A stretch of 13,242 bases of DNA from Candidatus Aerophobota bacterium. Lineage in GTDB: Bacteria; Aerophobota; Aerophobia; Aerophobales; AE-B3A. The position numbers and the translations under genes were made by a program. The stretch spans positions 1 through 13,242 of the forward strand of contig DAOVGK010000072.1 of the NCBI GenBank assembly GCA_030672445.1. The letters run 5' to 3'. The notes below the pieces were generated by a model. It was not told where the DNA came from. It searched no databases and was given only the letters and a program-made list of their open reading frames with translations. This document shows, in pieces, positions 7,121-13,242 of this stretch (position 1 is the stretch's first letter; the number at the start of each line of letters is the position of its first letter).

Positions 7121-8314
7121 CTGCTCAAAAACTGCCGTAATTTTACATTCTGTACGGTTGGTCTGGAGCATAACTATATTTTCCGGAACCTTTTCTAGAG
7201 GAATCTTTTTAGTAATTAAGGGAAGCATATTCATTCCTGAAGCCATAGAGCTGATAACCCTGGGGAAGGTTCCATGACCGGAGTGTCCCTGAGAACCAAC
7301 AATGGATGCTCTCCTTACCTGGAACACTTCCCCGGTAAGGGGAATTTTTTGAGCTGATCTTGCCACAATCACCACCACACTATTTAGCTGCTTTCCTTCC
7401 CAAATAGTTTGTTCTATGTTGCCGAAGACCTTATGCGGAAGACCGGTTGCTTCGAGATACAATTTTGCTCCCCGACCACTGGTTAATTTTAATACAGATT
7501 CAGTGAAGTTCTCTTTTAAGGGATTAATAATATGGTCGGCGCCCATCTTTTTGGCCAGCTCCGCTCTTGGCTCGGAGGGTTCCGATAATATTAGCTTAGC
7601 CGCTCCTGCCCTTTTTAAAACAGCCACCGCTGCCAGGCCAATAGGACCTCCACCCAAAATAACCACATTATCTCCAGGACGAATGCCACCTCCCCGTTCA
7701 ATCACCGCATTGTAGGCAACCGATGTTGGCTCGACCAGACTTCCGGCTAAAAATATATCGTCATCGGAATATTTTCCCTTTAACTCCTCCAGACTCCAGG
7801 TGTACTTTGCATCCACCCTCACATATCCGGCAAAGGCTCCATCACAGGTAAAACCCAATTCCTGCAATGCCTCACAGTGATTAGGGTAACCATCAGCACA
7901 TGGTCGGCAGGCTCCACACCAGAGCATCTCCTCCGAGGTAACAGGTTCACCTTCTTCATATCTTTTACCGGTTCTTTTATTAGTTGCTTTCTCTCCCGCT
8001 TTAGCTACTACTCCGGAAAACTCGTGTCCCAGAGTGCAAGGAAAGGCGGTAAGCCCGGGATACCAGATATATCCCTGATTGTCAGACTGGGCCATATGAA
8101 CATCACTGCCACAGACACCGCATGCTTTTACCTTAATGAGAACTTCAGTAGGACCAATTTCAGGGACATCTTTTTCCACTATCTTAAGAGTAGGATTTTT
8201 CCAAACCTTACCTCCCAGATAGGTAAGCTTTCCTTCCACATCTTTCAAGCCTAACTTAAAATCACTTTTTGGTTCCCAGTCAGCAAATAAAGTAACGGTC
8301 TGCATCTTTCCCAT
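7103..8314 (-). CDS. iolM: Scyllo-inosose 3-dehydrogenase (IolM-like)
   Basis: This 403-residue zinc MDR dehydrogenase strongly resembles T. maritima TM0412, which oxidises scyllo-inosose (2-keto-myo-inositol) to the diketone with NAD. Diagnostic stretches are the family-specific N-terminus (FADWEPKSDFKLGLKDVEGK), YPGLTAFPCTLGHEFSG (85-101), SEEMLWCGACRPCADG (127-142), AGSLVEPTSVAYNAVI (190-205) and GSQGHSGHGTFPRVIS. Catalytic zinc ligands are Cys68, His97-Glu98 and Glu195. Structural cysteines are 133, 136, 139 and 147. The nucleotide loop is GGGPIG (221-226). The ATG directly follows the phosphofructokinase stop, with AAAGGAGG seven bases upstream; Met4 would align with the usual family start but the first ATG has the better site. 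The C-terminus has been altered by the REP-like element: the last five codons and the stop come from it. Confidence 0.9.
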   Translation of the reverse strand: MGKMQTVTLFADWEPKSDFKLGLKDVEGKLTYLGGKVWKNPTLKIVEKDVPEIGPTEVLIKVKACGVCGSDVHMAQSDNQGYIWYPGLTAFPCTLGHEFSGVVAKAGEKATNKRTGKRYEEGEPVTSEEMLWCGACRPCADGYPNHCEALQELGFTCDGAFAGYVRVDAKYTWSLEELKGKYSDDDIFLAGSLVEPTSVAYNAVIERGGGIRPGDNVVILGGGPIGLAAVAVLKRAGAAKLILSEPSEPRAELAKKMGADHIINPLKENFTESVLKLTSGRGAKLYLEATGLPHKVFGNIEQTIWEGKQLNSVVVIVARSAQKIPLTGEVFQVRRASIVGSQGHSGHGTFPRVISSMASGMNMLPLITKKIPLEKVPENIVMLQTNRTECKITAVFEQGSRNL

Positions 8315-9631
8315 TTATAGCCCTCCTTTCGTCCATTTCTTAGCCAGAATTTTTCTTTTCTCTAATCTAGGATAGTAAGGAAGCCCTTTCTGAACAGCGA
8401 TATCGACCTTTCCTTGAATAAGAGGACGGACGTAATCGATAAATTCCCTGGTCACAAAATTTCCCTTTCTGTTTATCCATCTTCGGGGAACTCTCTTTTC
8501 CATATTAGCAGCTAGAGAGAGCTTAGCCGTAGAAATTCTTCGTTTATAAACCCTTCCTTCTTCCCTCCTTATGGTAATCATGTAGCCACTTTTACCCTTT
8601 AGTGCCGACCTAACAGCTTCCCTTCCCACCAAATATGCTTCTTCCATGTCAACCTTGGAGGCAAAATGCATGGCGCTCTGCTGACAGACATCTGGTTTGA
8701 TGGTTCTTGTCTTTAGCTCGAGTCGAGACTCTATCATTTCCTTTAAGTGATGGGAAACTCCTTCCAACTCAGGATGACCAAAAGCATCGGTAGATACCCT
8801 GTTCTTTCTTGCGCAAACATAATTTCCCTTTTCATCTCGAAGACCCTCACTCACCACAATAAAGACCCCGCCAATCTTGTGATAGATCTCTTTTACATCC
8901 TTGATAAACTTATCCAGAGAAAAAGGAATTTCTGGAAAATAAATTAAGTGGGGAGCATCCTCTTCAGACCGCTTGGCCAGGGCACAGGATCCAGCAAGCC
9001 AGCCTGTATTTCTTCCTAATGTCTCCAGTATAGTTACTGCCTCCGAATCGTAAAGGCTTTCCAAGTGACGTCCCGCCTCCATTACTGAAATTGCTAAATA
9101 TTTTGCCGCGCTACCAAAACCCGGGCAGTGATCGGTAAAAACAAGATCATTATCTACTGTCTTGGGAATTCCAATGACCTCCATCTGGTAGTTCATTCTC
9201 TTAGCTGCCTCATCTACCTTATAGGCAGTATCCATAGAATCATTGCCCCCGATGTAGAAAAAATACCGAAGATTGTATCTCCTGCAAATCTCGATAATCT
9301 TTTCAAAATCCTTACGGGATTCGCTCCATGACTTTAACCGGTATCTACAGCTTCCTAATGCCGCCCCGGGAGAGGTTCTTAAGCTCTCAATGGTAGAGTT
9401 CTTCTCCTTTCTTAAATCAATTAATTCCTCCTTAAGTAGACCCAAAATTCCATTTCTGGCCCCGTATATTTCTTTTATTTCTTCGTGTTTTTGAGCTTCC
9501 TGGATAACTCCGCCTAGACTCTCATTAATAACTGCGGTGGGGCCACCTGATTGAGCAACGATACAACTTCCCTTTAGTCCTGAGCTTACCTTTTCCTTCT
9601 TCAAAATCCCTACACCGTTTTTTGTCCCCAT
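8315..9631 (-). CDS. PPi-type 6-phosphofructokinase family protein
   Basis: This 438-residue member of the PfkA/PFP family transfers phosphate to C1 of fructose 6-phosphate or a similar substrate. GGNDSMDT (128-135) carries Asp131 where ATP-dependent enzymes have Gly, and PKTVDND (156-162) carries Lys157 where they have Gly. Both changes are established marks of pyrophosphate-dependent enzymes. LGRNTGWLAG (205-214), the substrate loop, is intact, as is the start AQSGGPTAVIN (26-36). Length fits the long PPi-type group. The ATG at 9631 has no clear Shine-Dalgarno site, so the true start may be slightly downstream, before the conserved KGSCIVAQSGG. It is the first intact gene of the cluster and its stop abuts the iolM start, so the two are co-translated. 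Its role in inositol use is unclear; see findings. Confidence 0.9.
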   Translation of the reverse strand: MGTKNGVGILKKEKVSSGLKGSCIVAQSGGPTAVINESLGGVIQEAQKHEEIKEIYGARNGILGLLKEELIDLRKEKNSTIESLRTSPGAALGSCRYRLKSWSESRKDFEKIIEICRRYNLRYFFYIGGNDSMDTAYKVDEAAKRMNYQMEVIGIPKTVDNDLVFTDHCPGFGSAAKYLAISVMEAGRHLESLYDSEAVTILETLGRNTGWLAGSCALAKRSEEDAPHLIYFPEIPFSLDKFIKDVKEIYHKIGGVFIVVSEGLRDEKGNYVCARKNRVSTDAFGHPELEGVSHHLKEMIESRLELKTRTIKPDVCQQSAMHFASKVDMEEAYLVGREAVRSALKGKSGYMITIRREEGRVYKRRISTAKLSLAANMEKRVPRRWINRKGNFVTREFIDYVRPLIQGKVDIAVQKGLPYYPRLEKRKILAKKWTKGGL

Positions 9632-9658
9632 TTCTGAGGATGGATCACATCACCATCT

Positions 9659-9763
9659 TTACTTAACAGCTCCTAAAGTCATCCCTCTGACGAGATACCT
9701 TTGAGCAATTATGACCAGTGCAATCACTGGTATGGTCGCTATGCAGGCTAGAAATGTGACTAT
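9659..9763 (-). pseudogene. 3' remnant of a MalG-like ABC transporter permease
   Basis: The minus strand from 9763 to the TAA at 9661-9659 encodes 34 residues: IVTFLACIATIPVIALVII followed by AQRYLVRGMTLGAVK. This is the last membrane helix and C-terminal tail typical of MalG-family permeases (pattern QRYFVQGLTAGAVKG). An in-frame TAG (9766-9764) lies immediately upstream and the transporter sequence does not continue, so only the end of the gene survives. It is not a copy of the intact permease at 371-1219, whose tail differs (QKFIVKGVTVTGLKG). A second ABC transporter probably preceded the enzyme genes before a deletion or rearrangement. Confidence 0.75.
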
Positions 9764-9766
9764 CTA

Positions 9767-9959
9767 CCATACGTAGGTTCTTGGTATACTGTCTTGTCAA
9801 CACTTCAATGTTCCCCCGACATGCAACTGTGAGGTTAGTAAAGACGTACTCCTCCGGAGGATGATTTATTAAAAGATAACCAACTATCCTTTCCTCTAAA
9901 TTTCGTGCACGGGTGCTATTGTACCGCATATTTACACTTTGACAAGTCAACTTAGCCAC
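9767..9959 (-). pseudogene. Possible remnant of a winged-helix regulator N-terminus (very uncertain)
   Basis: A frame open from ATG at 9959 reads NSTRARNLEERIVGYLLINH, then a possible helix-turn-helix with TNLTVACRGNIEVLTRQYTKNL. The spacing of N, R and NL before a short helix recalls ROK/LacI-type repressors, but the reading is not clean. The frame then runs across the permease remnant in the wrong frame to a stop at 9663. It also overlaps a promoter-like sequence. No strong Shine-Dalgarno site. It may be a decayed regulator or chance. Confidence 0.2.
9918..9950 (-). promoter_or_regulatory. Candidate promoter with a TTGAC-TT-GTCAA palindrome upstream of the catabolic cluster
   Basis: On the minus strand TTGTCA (9945-9940), 16 bases, then TACAAT (9923-9918) form a sigma70-like promoter reading toward the phosphofructokinase. 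The -35 is embedded in TTGACTTGTCAA (9950-9939), a palindrome with arms TTGAC/GTCAA that could bind a dimeric repressor. If used, the transcript has a leader of nearly 290 bases that includes the permease remnant. Confidence 0.4.
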
Positions 9960-10147
9960 TTTTCTAACCTGAATTTTCGTAATTCCTTACCAGCACCGAC
10001 TTTCCTTCTATTTTTTTCTTATCTTTGTAGTGAGCATTTAAGGGGACGCGGGTGGGGATGAGATAAGATAAAAGTTTTGTAGTGAACTTTTCAAAAACTA
10101 AAAATCAGCACTACACAAGGGATACAGAACTTGCTTGCGAAGTTGAC
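9960..10147. other. Divergent intergenic region with inverted repeats
   Basis: No gene is seen here. AAAAGTT (10070-10076) and AACTTTT (10085-10091) form a 7-bp inverted repeat with an 8-base spacer; TGTAGTG (10078-10084) and CACTACA (10109-10115) form a second overlapping one. The string TTTGTAGTGA occurs twice (10024 and 10077). These are candidate operator sites between the divergent inositol synthesis and degradation units, with no known regulator recognised. Confidence 0.3.
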
Positions 10148-10176
10148 TTGACAATGTAGTTAAAATTATGTAAACT
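10148..10176 (+). promoter_or_regulatory. Sigma70-like promoter for ino1
   Basis: TTGACA (10148-10153) and TAAACT (10171-10176) are separated by exactly 17 bases. The start of transcription would be near 10183, giving a leader of about 130 bases before the ino1 ATG. The -35 overlaps TTGACTTGACAA (10143-10154), nearly the same sequence as the palindrome at the opposing promoter. Confidence 0.7.
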
Positions 10177-10190
10177 TTTGTTGTATAGTT

Positions 10191-10250
10191 ATTTCGAGGC
10201 TTAGGAATTTCAAAAACACTTTTGTAATCCTCCCCTTCTAGCCTCGAAAT
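10191..10250 (+). promoter_or_regulatory. Long leader hairpin upstream of ino1
   Basis: ATTTCGAGGCT (10191-10201) pairs perfectly with AGCCTCGAAAT (10240-10250) over 11 bp. Inside, AGGAaTT pairs with AATCCT, and CAAAA (10211-10215) pairs with TTTTG (10220-10224) around an ACAC loop, giving a branched-free 60-base stem structure. It begins about 8 bases after the predicted transcription start. It does not match any riboswitch I know; a cis-regulatory or stabilising RNA role is inferred. Confidence 0.6.
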
Positions 10251-10256
10251 TCAAGA

Positions 10257-10279
10257 TAGGAACTGTTTCATAGTTCCTA
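10257..10279 (+). promoter_or_regulatory. Second leader hairpin upstream of ino1
   Basis: TAGGAACT (10257-10264) and AGTTCCTA (10272-10279) form a perfect 8-bp stem with a 7-base loop. No T-run follows on the plus strand, so it is not an intrinsic terminator. It lies 24 bases before the Shine-Dalgarno site TTGGAGG and could influence ribosome access together with the larger hairpin just upstream. Confidence 0.55.
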
Positions 10280-10314
10280 GATAATCCAGAAAAAAAATTT
10301 ATTGGAGGTAAGAA

Positions 10315-11403
10315 ATGAAGAAAATACGAATTGCTATTGCCGGAGTAGGAAACTGCGCCAGTTCCTTAATCCAGGGAATAGAGTACTACAAAGACAAAAA
10401 AGAAGTAATCGGTTTGATGCACCCTGAGATTAATGGTTACAAATCGAGTGATATTGAGGTGGTAGCTGCCTTTGATATTGACCAGAGAAAGGTAGGTCAG
10501 GATCTAAGTAAAGCTATCTTTGCTAAACCAAATAATACCGCCGTTTTTTACCCTAACGTTCCTCACTATGAAGTAACGGTAAAAATGGGCAATGTTCTGG
10601 ATGGATTGGCAGAACATATGAAAGAATATTCAGAAGAGGAAGCTTTTCGCTTAGCAGAAGATGATCCCTGTGAAGTGGTAGAGGAACTAAGAAAGAGTGA
10701 TGCTGAGATTTTGGTTAACTATTTACCGGTAGGCTCTGAAGAGGGAACCAGATTTTATGCTCAAGCTGCTCTAGATGCAGGAGTAGCTCTTGTTAACTGC
10801 ATCCCGGTATTTATTGTCTCAGATAAAGAATGGGCAAAAAAATTTGAGGAAAGGCACCTTCCTATTGTGGGCGATGATATAAAAGCCCAGCTAGGTGCCA
10901 CTATTGTGCACCGGACTCTCACCAAACTGTTTGTTGACCGGGGAGTTAAATTAGACCGCACCTACCAGCTTAATACAGGAGGAAATACTGACTTTCTGAA
11001 TATGCTATCCAGAGAAAGGCTTTCCTCAAAAAAAATCTCTAAAACAGAAGCAGTGCAATCTCAACTGGATGAACCGCTTTCTCCCAAAAACATCCACATT
11101 GGACCGAGCGATTACGTGCCCTGGCAAAATGACAATAAGGTCTGTTTTATCAGAATGGAAGGAAGAGAATTTGGCGACATACCTCTTAATTTAGAGCTGC
11201 GACTCTCTGTGGAAGATTCACCCAATAGCGCCGGAGCCGCTATAGATGCTATTAGATGTTGTAAAATTGCTCTGGATAGGGACATAAGCGGAGCCTTGAC
11301 CTCTATCTCTGCCTATACCATGAAGCACCCCCCCATCCAATATTCAGACACAGAAGCTAAAAAGATGGTCGAGGATTTCATTTCTGGAAAAATCGCAAGA
11401 TAA
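10315..11403 (+). CDS. ino1: Inositol-1-phosphate synthase
   Basis: The product makes L-myo-inositol 1-phosphate from glucose 6-phosphate, using bound NAD in an oxidation-aldol-reduction cycle. At 362 residues it is the short prokaryotic form found in Thermotoga, archaea and actinobacteria. The N-terminal Rossmann motif is GVGNCASSL (10-18). Active-site stretches are GDDIKAQLGATIVHRTL (186-202, with Lys190), LNTGGNTDFLNM (219-230) and the C-terminal NSAGAAIDAIRCCKIALDR. The start is fixed by TTGGAGG seven bases upstream. It is transcribed away from the inositol catabolic cluster. The product may feed phosphatidylinositol-type lipids or di-myo-inositol phosphate, a thermophile solute; no downstream gene here decides between them. 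Two hairpins and a good promoter precede it. Confidence 0.93.
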   Translation: MKKIRIAIAGVGNCASSLIQGIEYYKDKKEVIGLMHPEINGYKSSDIEVVAAFDIDQRKVGQDLSKAIFAKPNNTAVFYPNVPHYEVTVKMGNVLDGLAEHMKEYSEEEAFRLAEDDPCEVVEELRKSDAEILVNYLPVGSEEGTRFYAQAALDAGVALVNCIPVFIVSDKEWAKKFEERHLPIVGDDIKAQLGATIVHRTLTKLFVDRGVKLDRTYQLNTGGNTDFLNMLSRERLSSKKISKTEAVQSQLDEPLSPKNIHIGPSDYVPWQNDNKVCFIRMEGREFGDIPLNLELRLSVEDSPNSAGAAIDAIRCCKIALDRDISGALTSISAYTMKHPPIQYSDTEAKKMVEDFISGKIAR

Positions 11404-11444
11404 GAGTAGTAACTGACTTTAAAGCGGAAAACGTTACTATTTAA

Positions 11445-11864
11445 ATGATGAAAAAATATGAGTTTATTGATCATACAGCCGATTTGGGCATCAGGGTGCG
11501 GGGAGAATCTGTTAAGGAGCTGTTCAAAAATGCTGCCTACAGTATGTTCGACACTATAGCGGATCTTAACCACGTAAAACTCAAAAAAACTATAAAAGTA
11601 GAAATCGAAAAGGAAGAACTTGATGAGCTATTAGCTGATTGGCTACGAAACCTACTTTATAAGTTTAATGGAGACAGATACCTTTTGAAAGAGTTTAAGG
11701 TAGAAACCATAAACACTCAGGGTCTCAAAGCAAAAGTGAAAGGGGAAAAACTCGATTTATCCCGTCATTATCTAAAAAGGGAGATAAAGGCGGTTACCTA
11801 TCATGGCCTTGAGGTAAAAGAGGTTGACAGAGGGTGGGAGGCTCAGATAATATTCGATGTATAG
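11445..11864 (+). CDS. Archease, activator of the RNA ligase RtcB
   Basis: This 139-residue protein has the archease signature YEFIDHTADLGI (5-16), with Asp13 in the conserved metal-binding patch. It continues with LFKNAAYSMFDTIAD, ELDELLADWLRNLLYKFN, a KGE-D-RHYLKREIKAVTYHGLEV segment, and the usual acidic C-terminus (IIFDV). Archease speeds the GTP-dependent guanylation of RtcB and broadens its nucleotide use. The gene lies 41 bases after ino1 and about 180 bases before rtcB, the known partner. The start is ATGATG with only a weak GGAAAA upstream; either Met could be used. Length and motifs are normal for the family. Confidence 0.93.
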   Translation: MMKKYEFIDHTADLGIRVRGESVKELFKNAAYSMFDTIADLNHVKLKKTIKVEIEKEELDELLADWLRNLLYKFNGDRYLLKEFKVETINTQGLKAKVKGEKLDLSRHYLKREIKAVTYHGLEVKEVDRGWEAQIIFDV

Positions 11865-11868
11865 GAAA

Positions 11869-11960
11869 TTAGTTCATTGTTATGAGTTCATAGTTCATCG
11901 ATAAAAAAAGAACAGATAAACAGAAAGGTTTTAATCAATGAACAACGAACAATGAACTAA
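11869..11960. repeat. Inverted repeat of TTCATxGTTC-type sequence after archease
   Basis: TTAGTTCATTGTT (11869-11881) and AACAATGAACTAA (11948-11960) are perfect 13-base inverted repeats. Between and around them are degenerate direct copies of GTTCATAGTTCAT and GAACAATGAAC. The region is AT-rich and non-coding. It resembles the low-complexity palindromic intergenic repeats of some candidate-phylum genomes; it may also form a stem at the end of the archease transcript, though no clean T-run follows. Confidence 0.6.
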
Positions 11961-12010
11961 GAACAAGCTATAAATTATGGTTTTTAGCTTTGAGTTTTTA
12001 GTTTTTTCTG

Positions 12011-12041
12011 CACGAGATACGATTCACGAAATACGAGATAC
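12011..12041. repeat. Short direct repeats before rtcB
   Basis: Three tandem, slightly varied units read CACGAGATAC, CACGAAATAC and CGAGATAC, ending just before the rtcB ATG at 12047. They leave no normal Shine-Dalgarno site at that start, so translation of rtcB may be weak or leader-dependent. Degenerate microsatellite-like intergenic sequence is the simplest reading. Confidence 0.5.
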
Positions 12042-12046
12042 TAATT

Positions 12047-13242
12047 ATGCCTGAAGAATTTAACATAAAGAAGATTGATAACTATCGCTGGGAGATACCT
12101 AAATCTGAGGGAATGAGAGTGCCGGGTCTTCTTTACGCTGATGAGAAGATGCTCAAAACTGTTCAAAAAGATCGTACTCCTCTACAGGTTAAGAATGTCG
12201 CCTACCTTCCCGGAATTATAAAATACTCCCTGGCAATGCCTGATATGCACTGGGGATATGGTTTCTGCATTGGAGGAGTAGCAGCTACTGACTTAGATAA
12301 AGGGGTCATCTCTCCGGGAGGAATTGGCTACGACATAAACTGCCTTTCCGGAAATAGTCTAATCCTGCATCCTCTTGGATACAATCTAAAAATCAAAGAA
12401 TTTGAAAGAGTGTGGTTTAAGGAAAAGATAGATTGTCTTGACTTTGAAGATGAAAATCTAACCTCAACTAGTATAGTCGGTTTCCTAAGGCAAGTTCCAG
12501 AAAATAAAGTTTATGAAGTAACTACAAAAACTGGCAAGAACATTATAGCCACCGAAGATCATCCCTTTTATACCAGGGACGGAATGATCCCCCTAAAAAA
12601 GCTAAAATTAACAGATGAAGTAGCTATATATCCATTTGAAGGGGTCTCTTATGAGAAACCGAATGATGAGATTATTGTTAGTAAAGAAGAAGTAAAAAAG
12701 TTTCTTTTAAAAATGGGCAAAGATTCCCGTGGCCGAGGATTAGACCAGATCATTTTCCATCTAAGGGAAAGAAAACTTTTGCCCCTGCGATATAACTCAC
12801 CCCAACTACCTTATTTACTAAAAATAATAGGATATGTGTTTGGGGATGGAAATATCTATTTTGTAAAAAAGAGGGGCAAAGGTGTTACCTCCTTCTACGG
12901 TAAACCTGAAGACCTGGAGCAAATAAGAAAAGATGTCTCCTATATTGGATACAAGTGTTCCCGTGTTTATTCCAGGAAAAGAGATCATAAAATAAACACT
13001 CCTTACGCCCAATATGAGTTCACTAATGAAGAGACCTCCTGTAAAGTTGTATCAAGTAGTTTCGCTACCCTTTTAACTAGCTTGGGCGTCCCGCTGGGTA
13101 GAAAGACAAGTCAAGATTACTATCTTCCTGAATGGATCTTTAAAGCTTCTCTCTGGCAAAAGAGGCTCTTTTTAGCTGGTTTTTTTGGAGCGGAGTTATC
13201 CACTCCGAAATCCTATAAAAACCACCATTATAATTTCTACTG
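12047..13242 (+). CDS. rtcB: RtcB RNA-splicing ligase, 5' part, interrupted by an intein; runs off the window
   Basis: RtcB joins 2',3'-cyclic phosphate (via 3'-phosphate) and 5'-OH RNA ends using GTP and Mn2+, in tRNA splicing or RNA repair. The frame is open from ATG at 12047 to the window end (398 codons). Residues 1-98 are the RtcB N-terminus: [37 protein letters not shown] (split over 51-73), IGGVAATD and GGIGYDIN (91-98). From residue 99 the sequence becomes an intein (separate entry), so the second RtcB part lies beyond the window. The usual GYGFPIGG reads GYGFCIGG here, with Cys74 in place of Pro. Archease upstream confirms the context. No Shine-Dalgarno site is seen before the ATG, which follows CACGAGATAC-type repeats. 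Confidence 0.92.
   Translation, partial: MPEEFNIKKIDNYRWEIPKSEGMRVPGLLYADEKMLKTVQKDRTPLQVKNVAYLPGIIKYSLAMPDMHWGYGFCIGGVAATDLDKGVISPGGIGYDINCLSGNSLILHPLGYNLKIKEFERVWFKEKIDCLDFEDENLTSTSIVGFLRQVPENKVYEVTTKTGKNIIATEDHPFYTRDGMIPLKKLKLTDEVAIYPFEGVSYEKPNDEIIVSKEEVKKFLLKMGKDSRGRGLDQIIFHLRERKLLPLRYNSPQLPYLLKIIGYVFGDGNIYFVKKRGKGVTSFYGKPEDLEQIRKDVSYIGYKCSRVYSRKRDHKINTPYAQYEFTNEETSCKVVSSSFATLLTSLGVPLGRKTSQDYYLPEWIFKASLWQKRLFLAGFFGAELSTPKSYKNHHYNFY
12341..13242 (+). mobile_element. Intein with LAGLIDADG homing endonuclease motifs in RtcB (3' end outside window)
   Basis: The intein begins at Cys99 (TGC at 12341), directly after GGIGYDIN. Splicing block A is CLSGNSLIL. Block B is [10 protein letters not shown] with the Thr-x-x-His motif that helps the first acyl shift. 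Two dodecapeptide motifs follow: [13 protein letters not shown] (about 12817-12855) with the catalytic-type Asp in FGDG, and [13 protein letters not shown] (about 13168-13206), where Glu sits at the catalytic acidic position and the final Gly is replaced by Leu. About 300 intein residues are present without a stop or frameshift. The C-terminal splicing blocks (His-Asn and +1 Cys) are beyond the window. The insertion point matches that known for archaeal RtcB inteins such as that of Pyrococcus horikoshii. Confidence 0.88.

Noticed and set aside
6814..7140. Plus-strand open frame of 108 codons across the dehydrogenase start and the REP-like element
   Set aside because: Antisense to two conserved dehydrogenases; its C-terminal part is only translated palindrome.
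7877..8254. Plus-strand open frame of 125 codons inside iolM
   Set aside because: Antisense to the best conserved part of IolM; low-complexity serine-rich shadow.
9663..9959. A 98-codon minus-strand frame as an intact gene
   Set aside because: Its second half reads the permease remnant out of frame and no family matches the whole; at most the first part is a decayed regulator.
11869..12041. The repeat cluster before rtcB as a CRISPR array
   Set aside because: Units are short, degenerate and lack equal-length unique spacers; no cas genes are nearby.
12818..13012. Minus-strand frame of 64 codons inside the intein
   Set aside because: Antisense to the endonuclease domain of a continuous intein frame; no domain recognised.

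Overview
This looks like a chromosomal stretch from an uncultured, probably deep-branching bacterium. It is moderately AT-rich and has sigma70-like TTGACA/TATAAT promoters and strong Shine-Dalgarno sites. Its gene set recalls Thermotoga-type and similar thermophilic or anaerobic lineages. The solute-binding protein has an ordinary signal peptide rather than a lipobox, which fits a cell with a periplasm. I cannot name the phylum.

Positions 9631 down to 69 (minus strand) form one long catabolic cluster for inositol or a closely related cyclitol. In transcription order it holds a PPi-type phosphofructokinase, IolM-like scyllo-inosose 3-dehydrogenase, a second zinc-dependent medium-chain dehydrogenase, IolN-like 3-dehydro-scyllo-inosose hydrolase (creatininase fold), IolO-like 5-dehydro-L-gluconate epimerase, then a CUT1-type sugar ABC transporter (binding protein and two permeases, no ATPase). 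A broken iolB remnant lies at the end. IolM, IolN and IolO define the non-canonical pathway described in Thermotoga maritima: cyclitol ketone to diketone, hydrolytic ring opening, then epimerisation to D-tagaturonate. No Gfo/Idh-type IolG is present, so the second dehydrogenase is a candidate for the first oxidation. The iolB remnant shows that the locus once carried part of the canonical Bacillus-type pathway.

The cluster shows signs of rearrangement. The 3' end of an unrelated ABC permease gene sits just upstream of the phosphofructokinase, next to a possible decayed regulator. A REP-like palindromic element supplies the last codons and stop of iolM. Two hairpin elements fill the iolN-iolO gap. 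A terminator hairpin lies between the binding protein and the permeases, and a separate promoter precedes the binding protein.

Positions 9960-10314 form a divergent control region. It carries a good plus-strand promoter and two strong hairpins in the leader of the next gene.

Positions 10315-13242 (plus strand) hold inositol-1-phosphate synthase (ino1), archease, and the 5' part of rtcB. The rtcB gene is interrupted by an intein with LAGLIDADG-type motifs, inserted exactly before the metal-binding cysteine; the window ends inside the intein. Inositol synthesis and breakdown are thus encoded divergently, while archease and RtcB form an RNA-ligation pair.
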